This document shows, in pieces, positions 43,831 through 52,341 of a stretch of 64,000 nt of DNA. Each line of letters opens with the position of its first letter. Position 1 is the first letter of the stretch. Under the pieces are notes generated by a model that was not told the origin of the DNA, made no database searches, and saw only the letters and a list, made by a program, of their open reading frames with translations. The DNA is from Lewinellaceae bacterium SD302 (GTDB lineage: Bacteria > Bacteroidota > Bacteroidia > Chitinophagales > Saprospiraceae). Both the position numbers and the translations under genes were made by a program. The DNA lies in the NCBI GenBank assembly GCA_002591745.1, contig PDLQ01000003.1, positions 62,001 to 126,000 of the forward strand, written 5' to 3'.

Positions 43831-43992
43831 AGTGGTTGAGTTCGTAAGTCTTCAAACATTTAAGGCCGCGAGCGTGGTAGTGAATAACTGGCGGAAAGCC
43901 GATAATAGCCATAGTTATTTGAGGTTTTTCGCCAGGAAGTTCAGCGCCGCGATGGCAAGTTAAATGGACGGATATTTATGAACTCAATCACT
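43831..43992. mobile_element. 162-bp inverted-repeat element of unknown type
   Basis: The ends AGTGGTTGAGTTCGTAAGT and (reverse) AGTGATTGAGTTCATAAAT match at 15 of 19 positions. Inside are further complementary patches (TAACT with AGTTA, CTGGCGGAAA with a CTGGCGAAAA complement). There is no ORF. It fills the gap between convergent nth-like and ogt-like genes. The inner CTTCAAACATTTAAGGC is near-identical to 20041-20057. It may be a MITE or a structured intergenic element; no target duplication is clear. Confidence 0.45.
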
Positions 43993-44005
43993 AGGTCGAA
44001 CTAAG

Positions 44006-44506
44006 CTAAAAAAGCGCCCCCTGCTCCCCAAAACTTTTCGGATTCTCCAGAGCTAACAGCTTCCTTTTAAAATCCAGACCGTAGAAGTAACCCTGTAGGT
44101 CACCATTTTTAGCGATGACCCGGTGGCAGGGTACCACGATCGCGATCGGGTTGCGGCGATTGGCCTGGCCTACTGCCCGAATGGCGTTCTTGTCGCCCAG
44201 TTTTTCGGCGATGAACTGATAGCTGGTAGTGCGGCCGTAAGGGATATTGATCAGTTCCTGCCAGACCTTGCGGTAATAATCCGTCGCCTCACTGAAGTCC
44301 AGGGGGAGGTCGAAATCCTGGCGTTTACCGGCGAAATATTCCTCCAGTTGCCTAACGGCTTTAAGAATGATCTTATTCGTAGTCTTCTTTTGGAGAGCTC
44401 CCTTGGGGACGGCAGAGTCATCCACGTAATTCAGCATACTTAAGCCGGTGGGCGAAGCCCCGAATTTAAAAATCCCGAAACTGGTTTCCTGGTAGTGGTG
44501 ATCCAT
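44006..44506 (-). CDS. ogt: Methylated-DNA-[protein]-cysteine S-methyltransferase (Ogt)
   Basis: A 166-residue suicide repair enzyme. The acceptor Cys is in VVPCHRVIAKNGDLQGY, preceded by the HTH-type region IPYGRTTSYQFIAEKLGDKNAIRAVGQANRRNPI. It removes alkyl groups from O6-guanine and O4-thymine. It is the last gene of a minus-strand run: CysQ, GT2, FAD oxidoreductase, Ogt, with a 32-bp gap to the oxidoreductase. The symbol is used for the family; confusion with ada-type proteins is unlikely since no N-terminal Ada domain is present. Confidence 0.92.
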   Translation of the reverse strand: MDHHYQETSFGIFKFGASPTGLSMLNYVDDSAVPKGALQKKTTNKIILKAVRQLEEYFAGKRQDFDLPLDFSEATDYYRKVWQELINIPYGRTTSYQFIAEKLGDKNAIRAVGQANRRNPIAIVVPCHRVIAKNGDLQGYFYGLDFKRKLLALENPKSFGEQGALF

Positions 44507-44538
44507 GACCTCTTGACTGTTTTTCCAAATAGGGCTCC

Positions 44539-45792
44539 TTAGCTGGCTGCCTCCAATAAGCCCAACGCCGCCAGCCGTCCGCTACGCATAGCTGCATCCA
44601 GAGAGCCGTTCAGCTGCTGGTCGCCGGCCAGAAAGATGCTTTCCGTCAGGCGGCTATGGGAGGGGTCTTGCTTGAAGGCGACCTGGCTGATCTTCGGCAA
44701 GGCCCTCTCTATATTATAACGCCGCAAAAAAGTAAGTGCGTCCGACGGAAGCCGGCTGTGGCGGAGAAAATCCTGTTCGACCTGAGCGATACCTTCGTCG
44801 CTCCCCAATGACTTTTTCAGCGTAATCGAAATCAGAGAGCCACCCTGTTTTTCTCCCCGGTAATTCGGGCTTACTTCGTCCAGAACAGTGAAAGTGTTGA
44901 TCGTACTAGTGGGGTCGAATACCAGGTTGATCAACCGATTTTCGCGGAGACGGCGGCTGCTGTAGTAGTAGAGATTGGTGGTGGATTTCCAGCCTTCGGT
45001 CTGACCCGAGAGACCTTCTACTAAACGGTCCGGCGCACAGGCCAGAATGATGCCGTCGGCACTCAACTGGCTACCGTCATCGAGGGTAACCTGATTGCCG
45101 TTTACGTTCCGTACCCGCTGGTTGAAGCGGAATTCACTTTGTTGTAACTGTGCTGCCAACTGCCTGGGAATAGCCTCAATGCCACCGGCCGGCAAGGCCG
45201 CTGAACCGCTACCAAACATCTTGAAAATATAGCGGAACATCGCCGCCGGTGTGGCCAACTCCTGTTCCAGGAAGATGCCCCCGAAAAATGGACGGAAAAA
45301 GCGCTCGATTATTTGCTCGGTAAAACCGATCTCGCGGAGGTAGTCAATCGTCGGTTTGCTTTCGTACCCCTCGAAACAAGCTTCGTTACTGGCGGCCCGC
45401 AAGCGCAAGCCCAACTGGCCGAGCTTGACTTTATCGGCCAACACCCCCAGGGGAGACAGAGCGGAGCGAATGACCTGGGCCGGCTCCCGCAGAGGATCCA
45501 CAAAACGAAAATGCTGGGTCCGGGTGTGAACGTGAGCGCCCGGCCGATAGGTATTGATGGCCAGTGCCTCCAGGTCCAGATAGCGTTTTACTTCCGGGTA
45601 TTCGGTCAGCAGCACCTGGAAGCCACGATCCAGTAAAAATCCTTGCTCCCGGTCGGTTTTCAGCCGGCCACCAACGCGATCTTCAGCATCGATAATGATC
45701 GGAGAAATTCCGGCCTCTTCCAGATGGCGGGCAGCCACCAGTCCGGCTACGCCGGCACCGATAATGATTACTTTTAAGGGGGTTGCAGACAA
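44539..45792 (-). CDS. FAD-dependent amine oxidase-like oxidoreductase
   Basis: A 417-residue flavoprotein. The N-terminal dinucleotide fold is VIIIGAGVAGLVAARHLEEAG, followed by DRVGGRLKTDR (the GG motif), and the C-terminus SIFLAGDQQLNGSLDAAMRSG completes the FAD site. It resembles the phytoene desaturase/protoporphyrinogen oxidase-like branch; the substrate is unknown. The open frame extends 60 codons into the glycosyltransferase gene. The likely start is a TTG at 45792, 20 nt after the GT2 stop, giving LSATPLKVIIIGAG. Confidence 0.82.
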   Translation of the reverse strand: MSATPLKVIIIGAGVAGLVAARHLEEAGISPIIIDAEDRVGGRLKTDREQGFLLDRGFQVLLTEYPEVKRYLDLEALAINTYRPGAHVHTRTQHFRFVDPLREPAQVIRSALSPLGVLADKVKLGQLGLRLRAASNEACFEGYESKPTIDYLREIGFTEQIIERFFRPFFGGIFLEQELATPAAMFRYIFKMFGSGSAALPAGGIEAIPRQLAAQLQQSEFRFNQRVRNVNGNQVTLDDGSQLSADGIILACAPDRLVEGLSGQTEGWKSTTNLYYYSSRRLRENRLINLVFDPTSTINTFTVLDEVSPNYRGEKQGGSLISITLKKSLGSDEGIAQVEQDFLRHSRLPSDALTFLRRYNIERALPKISQVAFKQDPSHSRLTESIFLAGDQQLNGSLDAAMRSGRLAALGLLEAAS

Positions 45793-45812
45793 AACGGATG
45801 ATTTTTGGAAAG

Positions 45813-46568
45813 TTACGAAGCCTTGCCCAGACGAAGCAATTTCATCTCCCTTAACCACACGTACTGGGCGGACGTCTTGGCGATGTAGTAGCCATAATAG
45901 CCATCCCGCCAGCCACTTTTCAACCAGAATTCGCTGACGAAGCGGCCGGTCGGCTTTACCAATACCCGCCACCAGTTGCCGCGTTTACCTTCGTCAAAAA
46001 ACGCTTGGGCGGCAATGCTGCTGAACTTGTTGATGGTTACGATTCGACTGTCCAGATCATCATTGGTATAGTGCAGCAGATCCCCCGCCAGACGGGTAGT
46101 TCTCGAAGCGGGGGTTGGGTCGAAACGGTCGTGGGGATTCGTACCACCCATACGGTATTTACGGCGGTCGAAGAGGCGCATTTTTCGGTCAGGGTACCAG
46201 CCTCCGTGGCGAATCCAGATACCATTCAGGCGGTTGAGGCGATTGACGTAATAACCGTCGTGGGTCCAGTTTTGCTTGGCTGCCCCGATACTTTCTTTCA
46301 GCTCGTCGGACAGTGCTTCGTCGGCATCGAGGGACAAAACACAATTGTTCGCCGCATTTTCAATGGCGAAGGCTTTTTGCTCCCGGTGGCCCAGGAAAGC
46401 TTGCTCGATCACCCGGGCGCCGGCCGCGGCGGCGATTTTCACCGTATCATCGGTACTGAGGCTGTCGACCACCAGAATCTCGTCGGCCAACCCTTCTACG
46501 GATGCCAGGCAGCGGGGCAGGTTCTCCGCCTCGTTGAGGGTGATGATGACGACACTCAGTTTAATCAT
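45813..46568 (-). CDS. Glycosyltransferase family 2
   Basis: A 251-residue GT-A fold enzyme. It starts with the nucleotide-sugar site LSVVIITLNEAENLPRCL, has VVDSLSTDDT and the DxD-type metal site SLDADEAL, then WIRHGGWYPDRKMRLF, typical of the WaaE/KdtX-like branch that adds sugars to lipopolysaccharide core. No membrane segment is evident apart from a weak C-terminal stretch. The ATG overlaps the end of the CysQ gene by 8 bp (ATGATTAA), so the two are translationally coupled. Confidence 0.9.
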   Translation of the reverse strand: MIKLSVVIITLNEAENLPRCLASVEGLADEILVVDSLSTDDTVKIAAAAGARVIEQAFLGHREQKAFAIENAANNCVLSLDADEALSDELKESIGAAKQNWTHDGYYVNRLNRLNGIWIRHGGWYPDRKMRLFDRRKYRMGGTNPHDRFDPTPASRTTRLAGDLLHYTNDDLDSRIVTINKFSSIAAQAFFDEGKRGNWWRVLVKPTGRFVSEFWLKSGWRDGYYGYYIAKTSAQYVWLREMKLLRLGKAS

Positions 46569-47337
46569 TTACCCGTCCGTAAGCGATGAAATGATTGTTG
46601 CGCAATACTTGCTTGTTGTAGGCCAGGCGAACGCCGGTTTCCTGGTCGATTACCTTACCACCGGCCTCTTCCAAAATGATCTGGGCCGCACCGATGTCCC
46701 ATTCCATCGTGGGAGCCAACCTTGGATAAAGATGAGCCGTCCCCTTAGCCAATTCGATCAGCTTGAGGGAGCTGCCGCGGGAAACGATTTCCGGATCGTT
46801 CAGCTGTTGCATAAAAGCCTCGGTCTCCGGACTGAGGTGGCTACGGCTGGCGACCACTTTCAACCCATTGTCCTGCATACTGTATTGAGCAGCCTCTATG
46901 GGCTCGGCGGCTCCTTCCTCCCATGCCCCTGCGCCGGTAGCGGCGTAATAAAGTTGATCGGTAACCGGAATATAAACAACCCCCAGAACCGGCCCGCCGT
47001 TTTCAATCAAAGCGATATTAACCGTAAAATCTCCGTTACGCTTGATGAATTCTTTGGTGCCATCCAGTGGGTCTACCAACCAGAAGCGGGTGTACTGCTT
47101 ACGCTCAGCGTAGGAAACTTCCTTCAGTTCCTCACTCACGATGGGTGCCTGAAAATCGAGGGCTTCTAAGCCGGCTACGATCACGTCATTGGCGGCCTTG
47201 TCAGCTTTGGTCAGGGGGCTGTCATCGGCTTTGTGTTCTACGCCGAAATCTTCATTTTCGTAGATACGGAGAATGGCCGCACCAGCATCGCGGGCAATAA
47301 TTCCAACTTGTTTGGCCAGTTCGAGGCGATCGGTCAT
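46561..47337 (-). CDS. cysQ: 3'(2'),5'-bisphosphate nucleotidase CysQ
   Basis: A 258-residue inositol monophosphatase-fold enzyme. The metal site is built from VSEELKEV, WLVDPLDGTKEFI and MEWDIGAAQIILEEAGG. It hydrolyses phosphoadenosine phosphate to AMP in sulfate assimilation. The upstream extension of the frame (to 47589) runs through repeats and has no family match; the ATG at 47337 gives the typical N-terminus MTDRLELAKQVG. It is the first gene of the CysQ-GT2-FAD-Ogt run. Confidence 0.93.
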   Translation of the reverse strand: MTDRLELAKQVGIIARDAGAAILRIYENEDFGVEHKADDSPLTKADKAANDVIVAGLEALDFQAPIVSEELKEVSYAERKQYTRFWLVDPLDGTKEFIKRNGDFTVNIALIENGGPVLGVVYIPVTDQLYYAATGAGAWEEGAAEPIEAAQYSMQDNGLKVVASRSHLSPETEAFMQQLNDPEIVSRGSSLKLIELAKGTAHLYPRLAPTMEWDIGAAQIILEEAGGKVIDQETGVRLAYNKQVLRNNHFIAYGRVND

Positions 47338-47417
47338 AATTTTTATTTTCTGGGGCAAAGGTAAGGGTTGATCATGGCTTCGACTCCGGGGAGCAACTGA
47401 ATCTTTAGTCGTTTTTT

Positions 47418-47433
47418 TCCTAGCAAAGTAGCA
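47418..47433 (+). repeat. Dispersed palindrome copy
   Basis: TCCTAGCAAAGTAGCA, 80 bp upstream of cysQ. Confidence 0.7.
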
Positions 47434-47474
47434 AGGTTGATTACGAACTAACTCCGAGTAGCCTGCGACGATCA

Positions 47475-47490
47475 TCGAAGCAAAGTAGCA
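47475..47490 (+). repeat. Dispersed palindrome copy (half site)
   Basis: TCGAAGCAAAGTAGCA; the GCTA half is degraded, the core is intact. Confidence 0.6.
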
Positions 47491-47862
47491 GAATTTCAGA
47501 GGAACCATTCTTTCTGATTTGCCAGTCTCCCCTGGTGGAGGACCTCCGGGGGCTTGCAAAAGCCATATTGAATTCCCTTCCCCGGTCACATTGTCCCGCC
47601 TCAGTCGAGGACTCGTAAATTATAGCTGAGCAACATTCGTCGAATTTATAGTTTCCTTAACTGGGGGTATTCTATTTTCAGCCCATCTTTAGTCCGAAGT
47701 AGTTAATGAACTCTTCCACAGAAACAGCCTGAAGGACATGGTTCGTCAGTGGAGTACAATCATAAACTTCGCTACTTTACTTTCGGTGATGAGCTGCGCT
47801 GATCGCCCCTTCGATCCTCGAAGTTGTTACGGGGCATTGTTGCTTACGCAGCCAAACAGCAC

Positions 47863-47878
47863 TGCTACTTTGCTAGTC
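47863..47878 (-). repeat. Dispersed palindrome copy
   Basis: The plus strand reads TGCTACTTTGCTAGTC, 83 bp upstream of the DUF5686 gene. Confidence 0.7.
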
Positions 47879-47961
47879 ACCCGGAACGGCAACAGACTAA
47901 ATCACTCCTCTGAGTTGAAGCCAAAATAATTGCTCTTTCAATATTCTAATACCTTACTAAT

Positions 47962-50571
47962 ATGAACCCACGCTACCCCTTTATACTGTTTGCTCTATTA
48001 TTCAGCCTTGGCTGGTTGAACGCCCAGGCCATAAGCGGCACCATCACCTCTGCGGCCACCGGAGAACCGTTGCCCTATGCGTCCATCTACGTGCCCGAAA
48101 CCGGCTCCGGAACGGTGAGTAATGAGAACGGCCGCTATCAGATCAAACTCGGCCCCGGCAATTACACCCTGGTATTTCAGTATCTTGGTTACGCCACCGA
48201 ACGGCGACAGGTAAGGTCTGGCGGTCAGCGACTGGACGTAGAATTGCAAGCGGAGTCTTTCGACCTCGAGACCATCGAGGTGGTAGACGGCGGCGAGGAT
48301 GTTTCCTATTCCGTTATTCGTCGCGCCATCGCCAAGGCGGATTATCACCTCAATCAGGTAGACCGCTATACCGCTCAGGTATACATCAAGGGGACCGGCC
48401 GGGTCAAGAAAGTATCTAAGCTGGTGATGGCTATGGTTCCGAAAGAAGACCGGGATGAGATCGACACCAACCGGGTTTTTACCAGCGAGAGCCTGAGCAA
48501 CATTACTTATACCCGCCCCAATACCTTTGAACAGGAAGTGCTGTCTACCTACCAGGTCGGCGACGCTCCCGTAGATGCCACCCCTTACCTGTTCGCTTCT
48601 TTTTACGAGCCGCTGGTAGCCGATGCCGTGAGCCCGCTGAACCCTAAGGCCTTTGGTTACTACCGCTTTGAACACCAGGGGCTTTTCAACGACAACGGTC
48701 GTTTCGTGAACCGGATCAAAGTAACGCCACGCTCCCGGGGCGAGGACGTTTTCTCCGGCTACCTGAACATCGTGGAAGACGAGTGGGCCATCCACAGCCT
48801 GGAACTGGAAGCCTATAAATTCGGCTTTCGCTTTGGCATAAACCAGACCTATGCTCCGGTAGAAGATAAAGTTTGGATGCCCGTAACGACTACGGTAGAC
48901 GTGAGCGGTGGCATCCTGGGCATAAAACTGGAAGGAAACTACATCAGCACAGTTTCTGACTACGACGTTACGTTGAACCCCGACCTGCCCGGTTACGTAG
49001 AGGTGATCGATGAAAAAACCAATCCCGACCAGGCCGCCGTGGTTCGTAAAGAAAACCGGACGAAAGGCTACGAAAACCGATTGGCGGACGGCGGAGAACT
49101 GACCCGTAAAGAGTTGCGCCGCCTGATGCGCGATTACGAGAAACAGGAAAGGGAAAGCGCCGAGGAACCAAAGGTAGAGAGCAACTACAGCTTTAAACAA
49201 GACTCCGCCAAGGGGGTACGCGACACGGCTTTCTGGGCCGAACTGCGGCCAGTTCCGCTCACGCCGCTGGAAAAGCGCAGCTACGCCATTGAGGACAGTA
49301 TTGCAATTGCGGATTCCCTCGTACGTACCGAAGAGCAGGATGAAGACGGACGTACCGTCACCATCAGTATTGGCGAAGATGGTACCGATGTATCCACCAG
49401 TGGCACAAAGGGCAATTCTCGTATTCGCATCTTTCCCCATCTTGATTTTTTCAACCCCGTGGAAGGCTATGCACTGGGGCTTCGCCTGCGCAAATCACTA
49501 GGAAAACTGGGCAAGGGGAAAAACCTGAACCTTGAACTAAACCCCCGTTATGGCTTTTCCTGGAAAAGAGGCACCCTGGATGGTAAACTGAGTTACCACA
49601 CCCGCAAAAAGACCAATCGCTTCGGTATTGAACTGGAAGGTGGTCGTAGTCTGCGGCAGTATGACCCCGATGAGGCCATGGATCCGCTCGTAAATACTTT
49701 TACAACCCTGCTAAGTCACGAAAATTACCTGAGCTGGTATGAGCGCGCCTTCGGCAGTTTTCGACTGAACGTAACCAAAGGACCAGAACTCAACTACTAC
49801 GGTAAAATCGGTTACGAAGATCGCCGCCGGGTAAGCAATACCACCGATGCCGGCTGGCTCAATACCGGGGAAGGCGATTATGATGCTAACGAGCCGATCG
49901 TACTGGAAAGGTTTATGCCCCTGACCCCACTCCCGGATTTGGCTCCGGCAGCCACCATCGAACTGGGGGCCAGTTGGCAGCCAGGTCTACGTTACCGCAT
50001 CGACAATGGGAAAAAGGAGCCCATCGAAAATTCGGCACCTACCTTAATGCTGCAGTATTTTGGTGGCGTTCCGAATGTGGGTGACAGTGAGGCCGACTTC
50101 CACCGGATTCAGGCTTCTTACCAACACAAATTTGAGATAGGCGTGCGCGGAGATGTGAGCCTTATGGTACGCGGCGGAGCATTTCTGAACAACGAGGCCG
50201 TACAGTTACCGGACTACCGCCACTTCGCTACTTCGGAAATCTTTTATACCAATGCCGACCCCATCGGCAGCTACCGTTTACTCCCTTACTACACCTACAG
50301 TACACGGGAGCACTACGCGGAATTTTACGGCCATTATCAGTTCCGCAAGTTCCTGCTTTCGCGCATCTGGAAATTACACAAAGCCGGCATTCGGGAGGAT
50401 ATATTCGTCAATTACCTCTATACCCCCGAAAGCGATCATTATACTGAAGTCGGCTATACCATCGACAATATTTTTCGGATCGTCCGTGTCGAATTCGTAA
50501 CCAGCTTCCAGGATTTCAAATACCGGGACTTTGGAGTACGGCTGAGCGTGGCCAGCATTTTCGGGCGGTAG
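47962..50571 (+). CDS. DUF5686 outer-membrane protein with carboxypeptidase-regulatory-like domain
   Basis: An 869-residue secreted protein. The signal peptide (1-22, ending GWLNAQ) is followed by a CarboxypepD-reg-like domain (~24-105: GTITSAATGEPLPYASIYV, GTVSNENGRYQIKL, LVFQYLGYAT). From ~110 it matches DUF5686, with YSVIRRAIAKADYHLNQVDRY, ending in a long beta-rich section (~500-869) with the alternating pattern of an outer-membrane barrel and a C-terminal Arg after VASIFG. The role is unknown; it resembles TonB-dependent receptor accessory proteins. It is transcribed alone, and a hairpin and a palindrome copy follow the stop. Confidence 0.85.
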   Translation: MNPRYPFILFALLFSLGWLNAQAISGTITSAATGEPLPYASIYVPETGSGTVSNENGRYQIKLGPGNYTLVFQYLGYATERRQVRSGGQRLDVELQAESFDLETIEVVDGGEDVSYSVIRRAIAKADYHLNQVDRYTAQVYIKGTGRVKKVSKLVMAMVPKEDRDEIDTNRVFTSESLSNITYTRPNTFEQEVLSTYQVGDAPVDATPYLFASFYEPLVADAVSPLNPKAFGYYRFEHQGLFNDNGRFVNRIKVTPRSRGEDVFSGYLNIVEDEWAIHSLELEAYKFGFRFGINQTYAPVEDKVWMPVTTTVDVSGGILGIKLEGNYISTVSDYDVTLNPDLPGYVEVIDEKTNPDQAAVVRKENRTKGYENRLADGGELTRKELRRLMRDYEKQERESAEEPKVESNYSFKQDSAKGVRDTAFWAELRPVPLTPLEKRSYAIEDSIAIADSLVRTEEQDEDGRTVTISIGEDGTDVSTSGTKGNSRIRIFPHLDFFNPVEGYALGLRLRKSLGKLGKGKNLNLELNPRYGFSWKRGTLDGKLSYHTRKKTNRFGIELEGGRSLRQYDPDEAMDPLVNTFTTLLSHENYLSWYERAFGSFRLNVTKGPELNYYGKIGYEDRRRVSNTTDAGWLNTGEGDYDANEPIVLERFMPLTPLPDLAPAATIELGASWQPGLRYRIDNGKKEPIENSAPTLMLQYFGGVPNVGDSEADFHRIQASYQHKFEIGVRGDVSLMVRGGAFLNNEAVQLPDYRHFATSEIFYTNADPIGSYRLLPYYTYSTREHYAEFYGHYQFRKFLLSRIWKLHKAGIREDIFVNYLYTPESDHYTEVGYTIDNIFRIVRVEFVTSFQDFKYRDFGVRLSVASIFGR

Positions 50572-50576
50572 GTATT

Positions 50577-50592
50577 GGCTACCAAAGTAGCA
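50577..50592 (+). repeat. Dispersed palindrome copy just after a stop codon
   Basis: GGCTACCAAAGTAGCA, 6 bp past the DUF5686 stop. Confidence 0.7.
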
Positions 50593-50642
50593 GTGTAGAA
50601 TTTACCATTAAGTACATTAAGCCAGCTTAGGAACGTTTTCTG

Positions 50643-50684
50643 AGCGCAGTGCGCCGTGGTGTACGTAACGGAACGCACTGCGCT
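50643..50684. terminator. GC-rich hairpin, probable terminator
   Basis: AGCGCAGTGCG and CGCACTGCGCT pair perfectly over 11 bp with a 20-nt loop, followed by TTTAC. It lies 72 bp after the DUF5686 stop. Confidence 0.55.
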
Positions 50685-50729
50685 TTACATCCACGCTTTG
50701 CATGCTTAAGGAATAACTTAATGCGTTTA

Positions 50730-50884
50730 GAGCTTGTTTGGGAATTGCTATGACCTGAAAAATAATGATTTATGGTTCTGACTATACTATAAAATTGTGA
50801 GCTTGGCGGGTCAAGCGATCTGTTTTTGGTGACGCCAGGTTCATAAATGCTTGTTTTTCAGGAAATAGAAATCCAAACAAGCTC
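50730..50884. mobile_element. 155-bp MITE-like element with TTA target duplication
   Basis: The ends GAGCTTGTTTGG and CCAAACAAGCTC are perfect 12-bp inverted repeats. The match continues inward with gaps: CCTGAAAAA and ATTTATG on the left recur inverted on the right as TTTTTCAGG and CATAAAT. TTA flanks both sides (50727-50729 and 50885-50887), as expected for a target-site duplication. No ORF is inside. A lone similar end lies at 7269-7283. Confidence 0.65.
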
Positions 50885-50914
50885 TTAATGGTTAGCATTG
50901 CGTCGCTTGTGACC

Positions 50915-50946
50915 TTGTGTTATCCCCGTCCGAATTCCTATCTTTA
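50915..50946 (+). promoter_or_regulatory. Promoter TTG-N21-TATCTTTA
   Basis: TTG at 50915-50917, 21 nt, then TATCTTTA at 50939-50946, one base from the consensus. The box ends 6 nt before the ATG at 50953, which would make the mRNA nearly leaderless. Confidence 0.5.
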
Positions 50947-50952
50947 CCCGCT

Positions 50953-52200
50953 ATGACCAACGGATTCGCCAGGGTACAGAAATTGGAACGCGAGTTGCAT
51001 TTGCGGCAGTTGCAGGTACAGCGCTTACTGCAAATCACCCAGAGCATTAACAATAATGTCTCGGCGGTGGATCTGTTTACTATGTACAAAGGCTTCTTAT
51101 CCAATGAACTGGAGTTGCGCAAGATGGCTTTGTTTGTCCGTTCGGCCGAAGACGACGAGCGCTGGGAGTGCGTTACCCAACTCGGGTTAAAACCAAAGGA
51201 GTGCGCCGTCAACGTATCCGAAGAACTTCACCACTACAAACGTGTCGGAGAACCGCTGCGTGACGGAGATCATCCGTTTTTCCAGCACTTCAATATTATT
51301 ATTCCGGTACTGCATAAGGAGCGGCCAATTGCCTATGTCCTGGTGGGTGATTTCAATGAACAGGACGATATGTACGAACGGGTACAGATCATCACCACCA
51401 TCACTAACGTCATTGCCGTAGCCATTGAAAATAAGCGACTGTTCAAGCGACAGATCGAACAGGAGCGACTGGAAGCAGATCTGGAACTAGGCGCCCAGGT
51501 ACAAACCCTGCTCATTCCCAAGAAGCTACCGACCCAGGAGAAATACGAACTCAGTTCTATCTACCGCCCGGTGATGGGCGTCGGGGGCGATTACTTCGAC
51601 TACTTAGAAACCGATGACGGAAAAATGGTATTCTGCATTGGCGACTTTTCCGGAAAGGGGGTTTCGGCGGCCTTGCTTATGGCGAATTTCCAGGCAAACT
51701 TTCATACACTGATCCGAAAGCATACCGGCCTTAAGGATTTTATCACCCAGATCAATGATGCCGTTTTTCGGATCACCAATGGCGAGCGTTTTGTCACCTT
51801 CTTTATGGCCGAATATGAGTTGGCTACCGGAAAGCTTCGTTACGTAAACGCCGGTCACCCCCCGGCCGTATTGGTTACGGACGATGGTATCGAGTTATTA
51901 TCCAAGGGCACGATGGTTCTGGGTTCTTTCCCGGACTTGCCCTTCCTGGAAGTCGGGGAGGTCATGGTACCCGAGCAGGCCCTGCTGGTGACTTATACTG
52001 ACGGACTGACCGACTTACAAAGCCCCGCCGGAGAATTCTTCGAGGAAGGCATTCTTTACGACTTCGCCCGCCGACAGTACGGTCGTTCAGCCAATGACTT
52101 CAATCAGGTGTTGTTAGACAAACTGGAAGAATTCAGAGGCACGACCAGCTACCCGGATGACCTGACCATCCTGAGTTGCCGCATCTTTAATGAAAATTAA
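50953..52200 (+). CDS. SpoIIE/PP2C-type serine phosphatase with GAF-like sensor
   Basis: A 415-residue signalling phosphatase. After a short coiled N-terminus, a GAF-like domain (~25-165) precedes the linker helix (RQIEQERLEADLELGAQVQTLLIP). The phosphatase domain has the acidic metal-binding motifs GVGGDYFDY, IGDFSGKGVSAALLMA, VTYTDGLTDLQ and DDLTIL, all intact. It is the RsbU class that dephosphorylates anti-anti-sigma factors. No anti-sigma or STAS gene is beside it. An upstream GTG at 50917 is in frame but lies within the promoter, so the ATG at 50953 is preferred. Confidence 0.88.
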   Translation: MTNGFARVQKLERELHLRQLQVQRLLQITQSINNNVSAVDLFTMYKGFLSNELELRKMALFVRSAEDDERWECVTQLGLKPKECAVNVSEELHHYKRVGEPLRDGDHPFFQHFNIIIPVLHKERPIAYVLVGDFNEQDDMYERVQIITTITNVIAVAIENKRLFKRQIEQERLEADLELGAQVQTLLIPKKLPTQEKYELSSIYRPVMGVGGDYFDYLETDDGKMVFCIGDFSGKGVSAALLMANFQANFHTLIRKHTGLKDFITQINDAVFRITNGERFVTFFMAEYELATGKLRYVNAGHPPAVLVTDDGIELLSKGTMVLGSFPDLPFLEVGEVMVPEQALLVTYTDGLTDLQSPAGEFFEEGILYDFARRQYGRSANDFNQVLLDKLEEFRGTTSYPDDLTILSCRIFNEN

Positions 52201-52341
52201 GAGCTTACCGGAGGACGCTTTTCGTATCCAGGCTTTGCTTCGTCGAAAAGGTATTTCATTTCTTTCGGGATTTCCCTACCTTGTTTTTCCCGTGTAAGAC
52301 CAAAACGTTTTTCGGTTTTCGCACGTTGTATTAAGACATTT

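Larger units (their letters stand above)
47338..47961. other. Repeat-rich intergenic region
   Basis: 624 bp without a supported gene, between divergent genes. It holds three copies of the dispersed palindrome, a short GGAGGACCTCC palindrome at 47538-47556, and a partial GTCGAGGACTCG (47604-47615) like the arms at 58032. A 63-codon frame on the plus strand covers one palindrome copy and is not convincing. Confidence 0.6.

Noticed and set aside
45793-45972. 60-codon N-terminal extension of the FAD oxidoreductase
   Set aside because: It overlaps the GT2 gene in another frame; the family N-terminus starts after the TTG at 45792.
47338-47589. 84-codon N-terminal extension of CysQ
   Set aside because: It runs through repeats and palindrome copies; the family start is the ATG at 47337.
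47738-47929. 63-codon frame before the DUF5686 gene
   Set aside because: It includes a dispersed palindrome copy and has no recognisable protein features.
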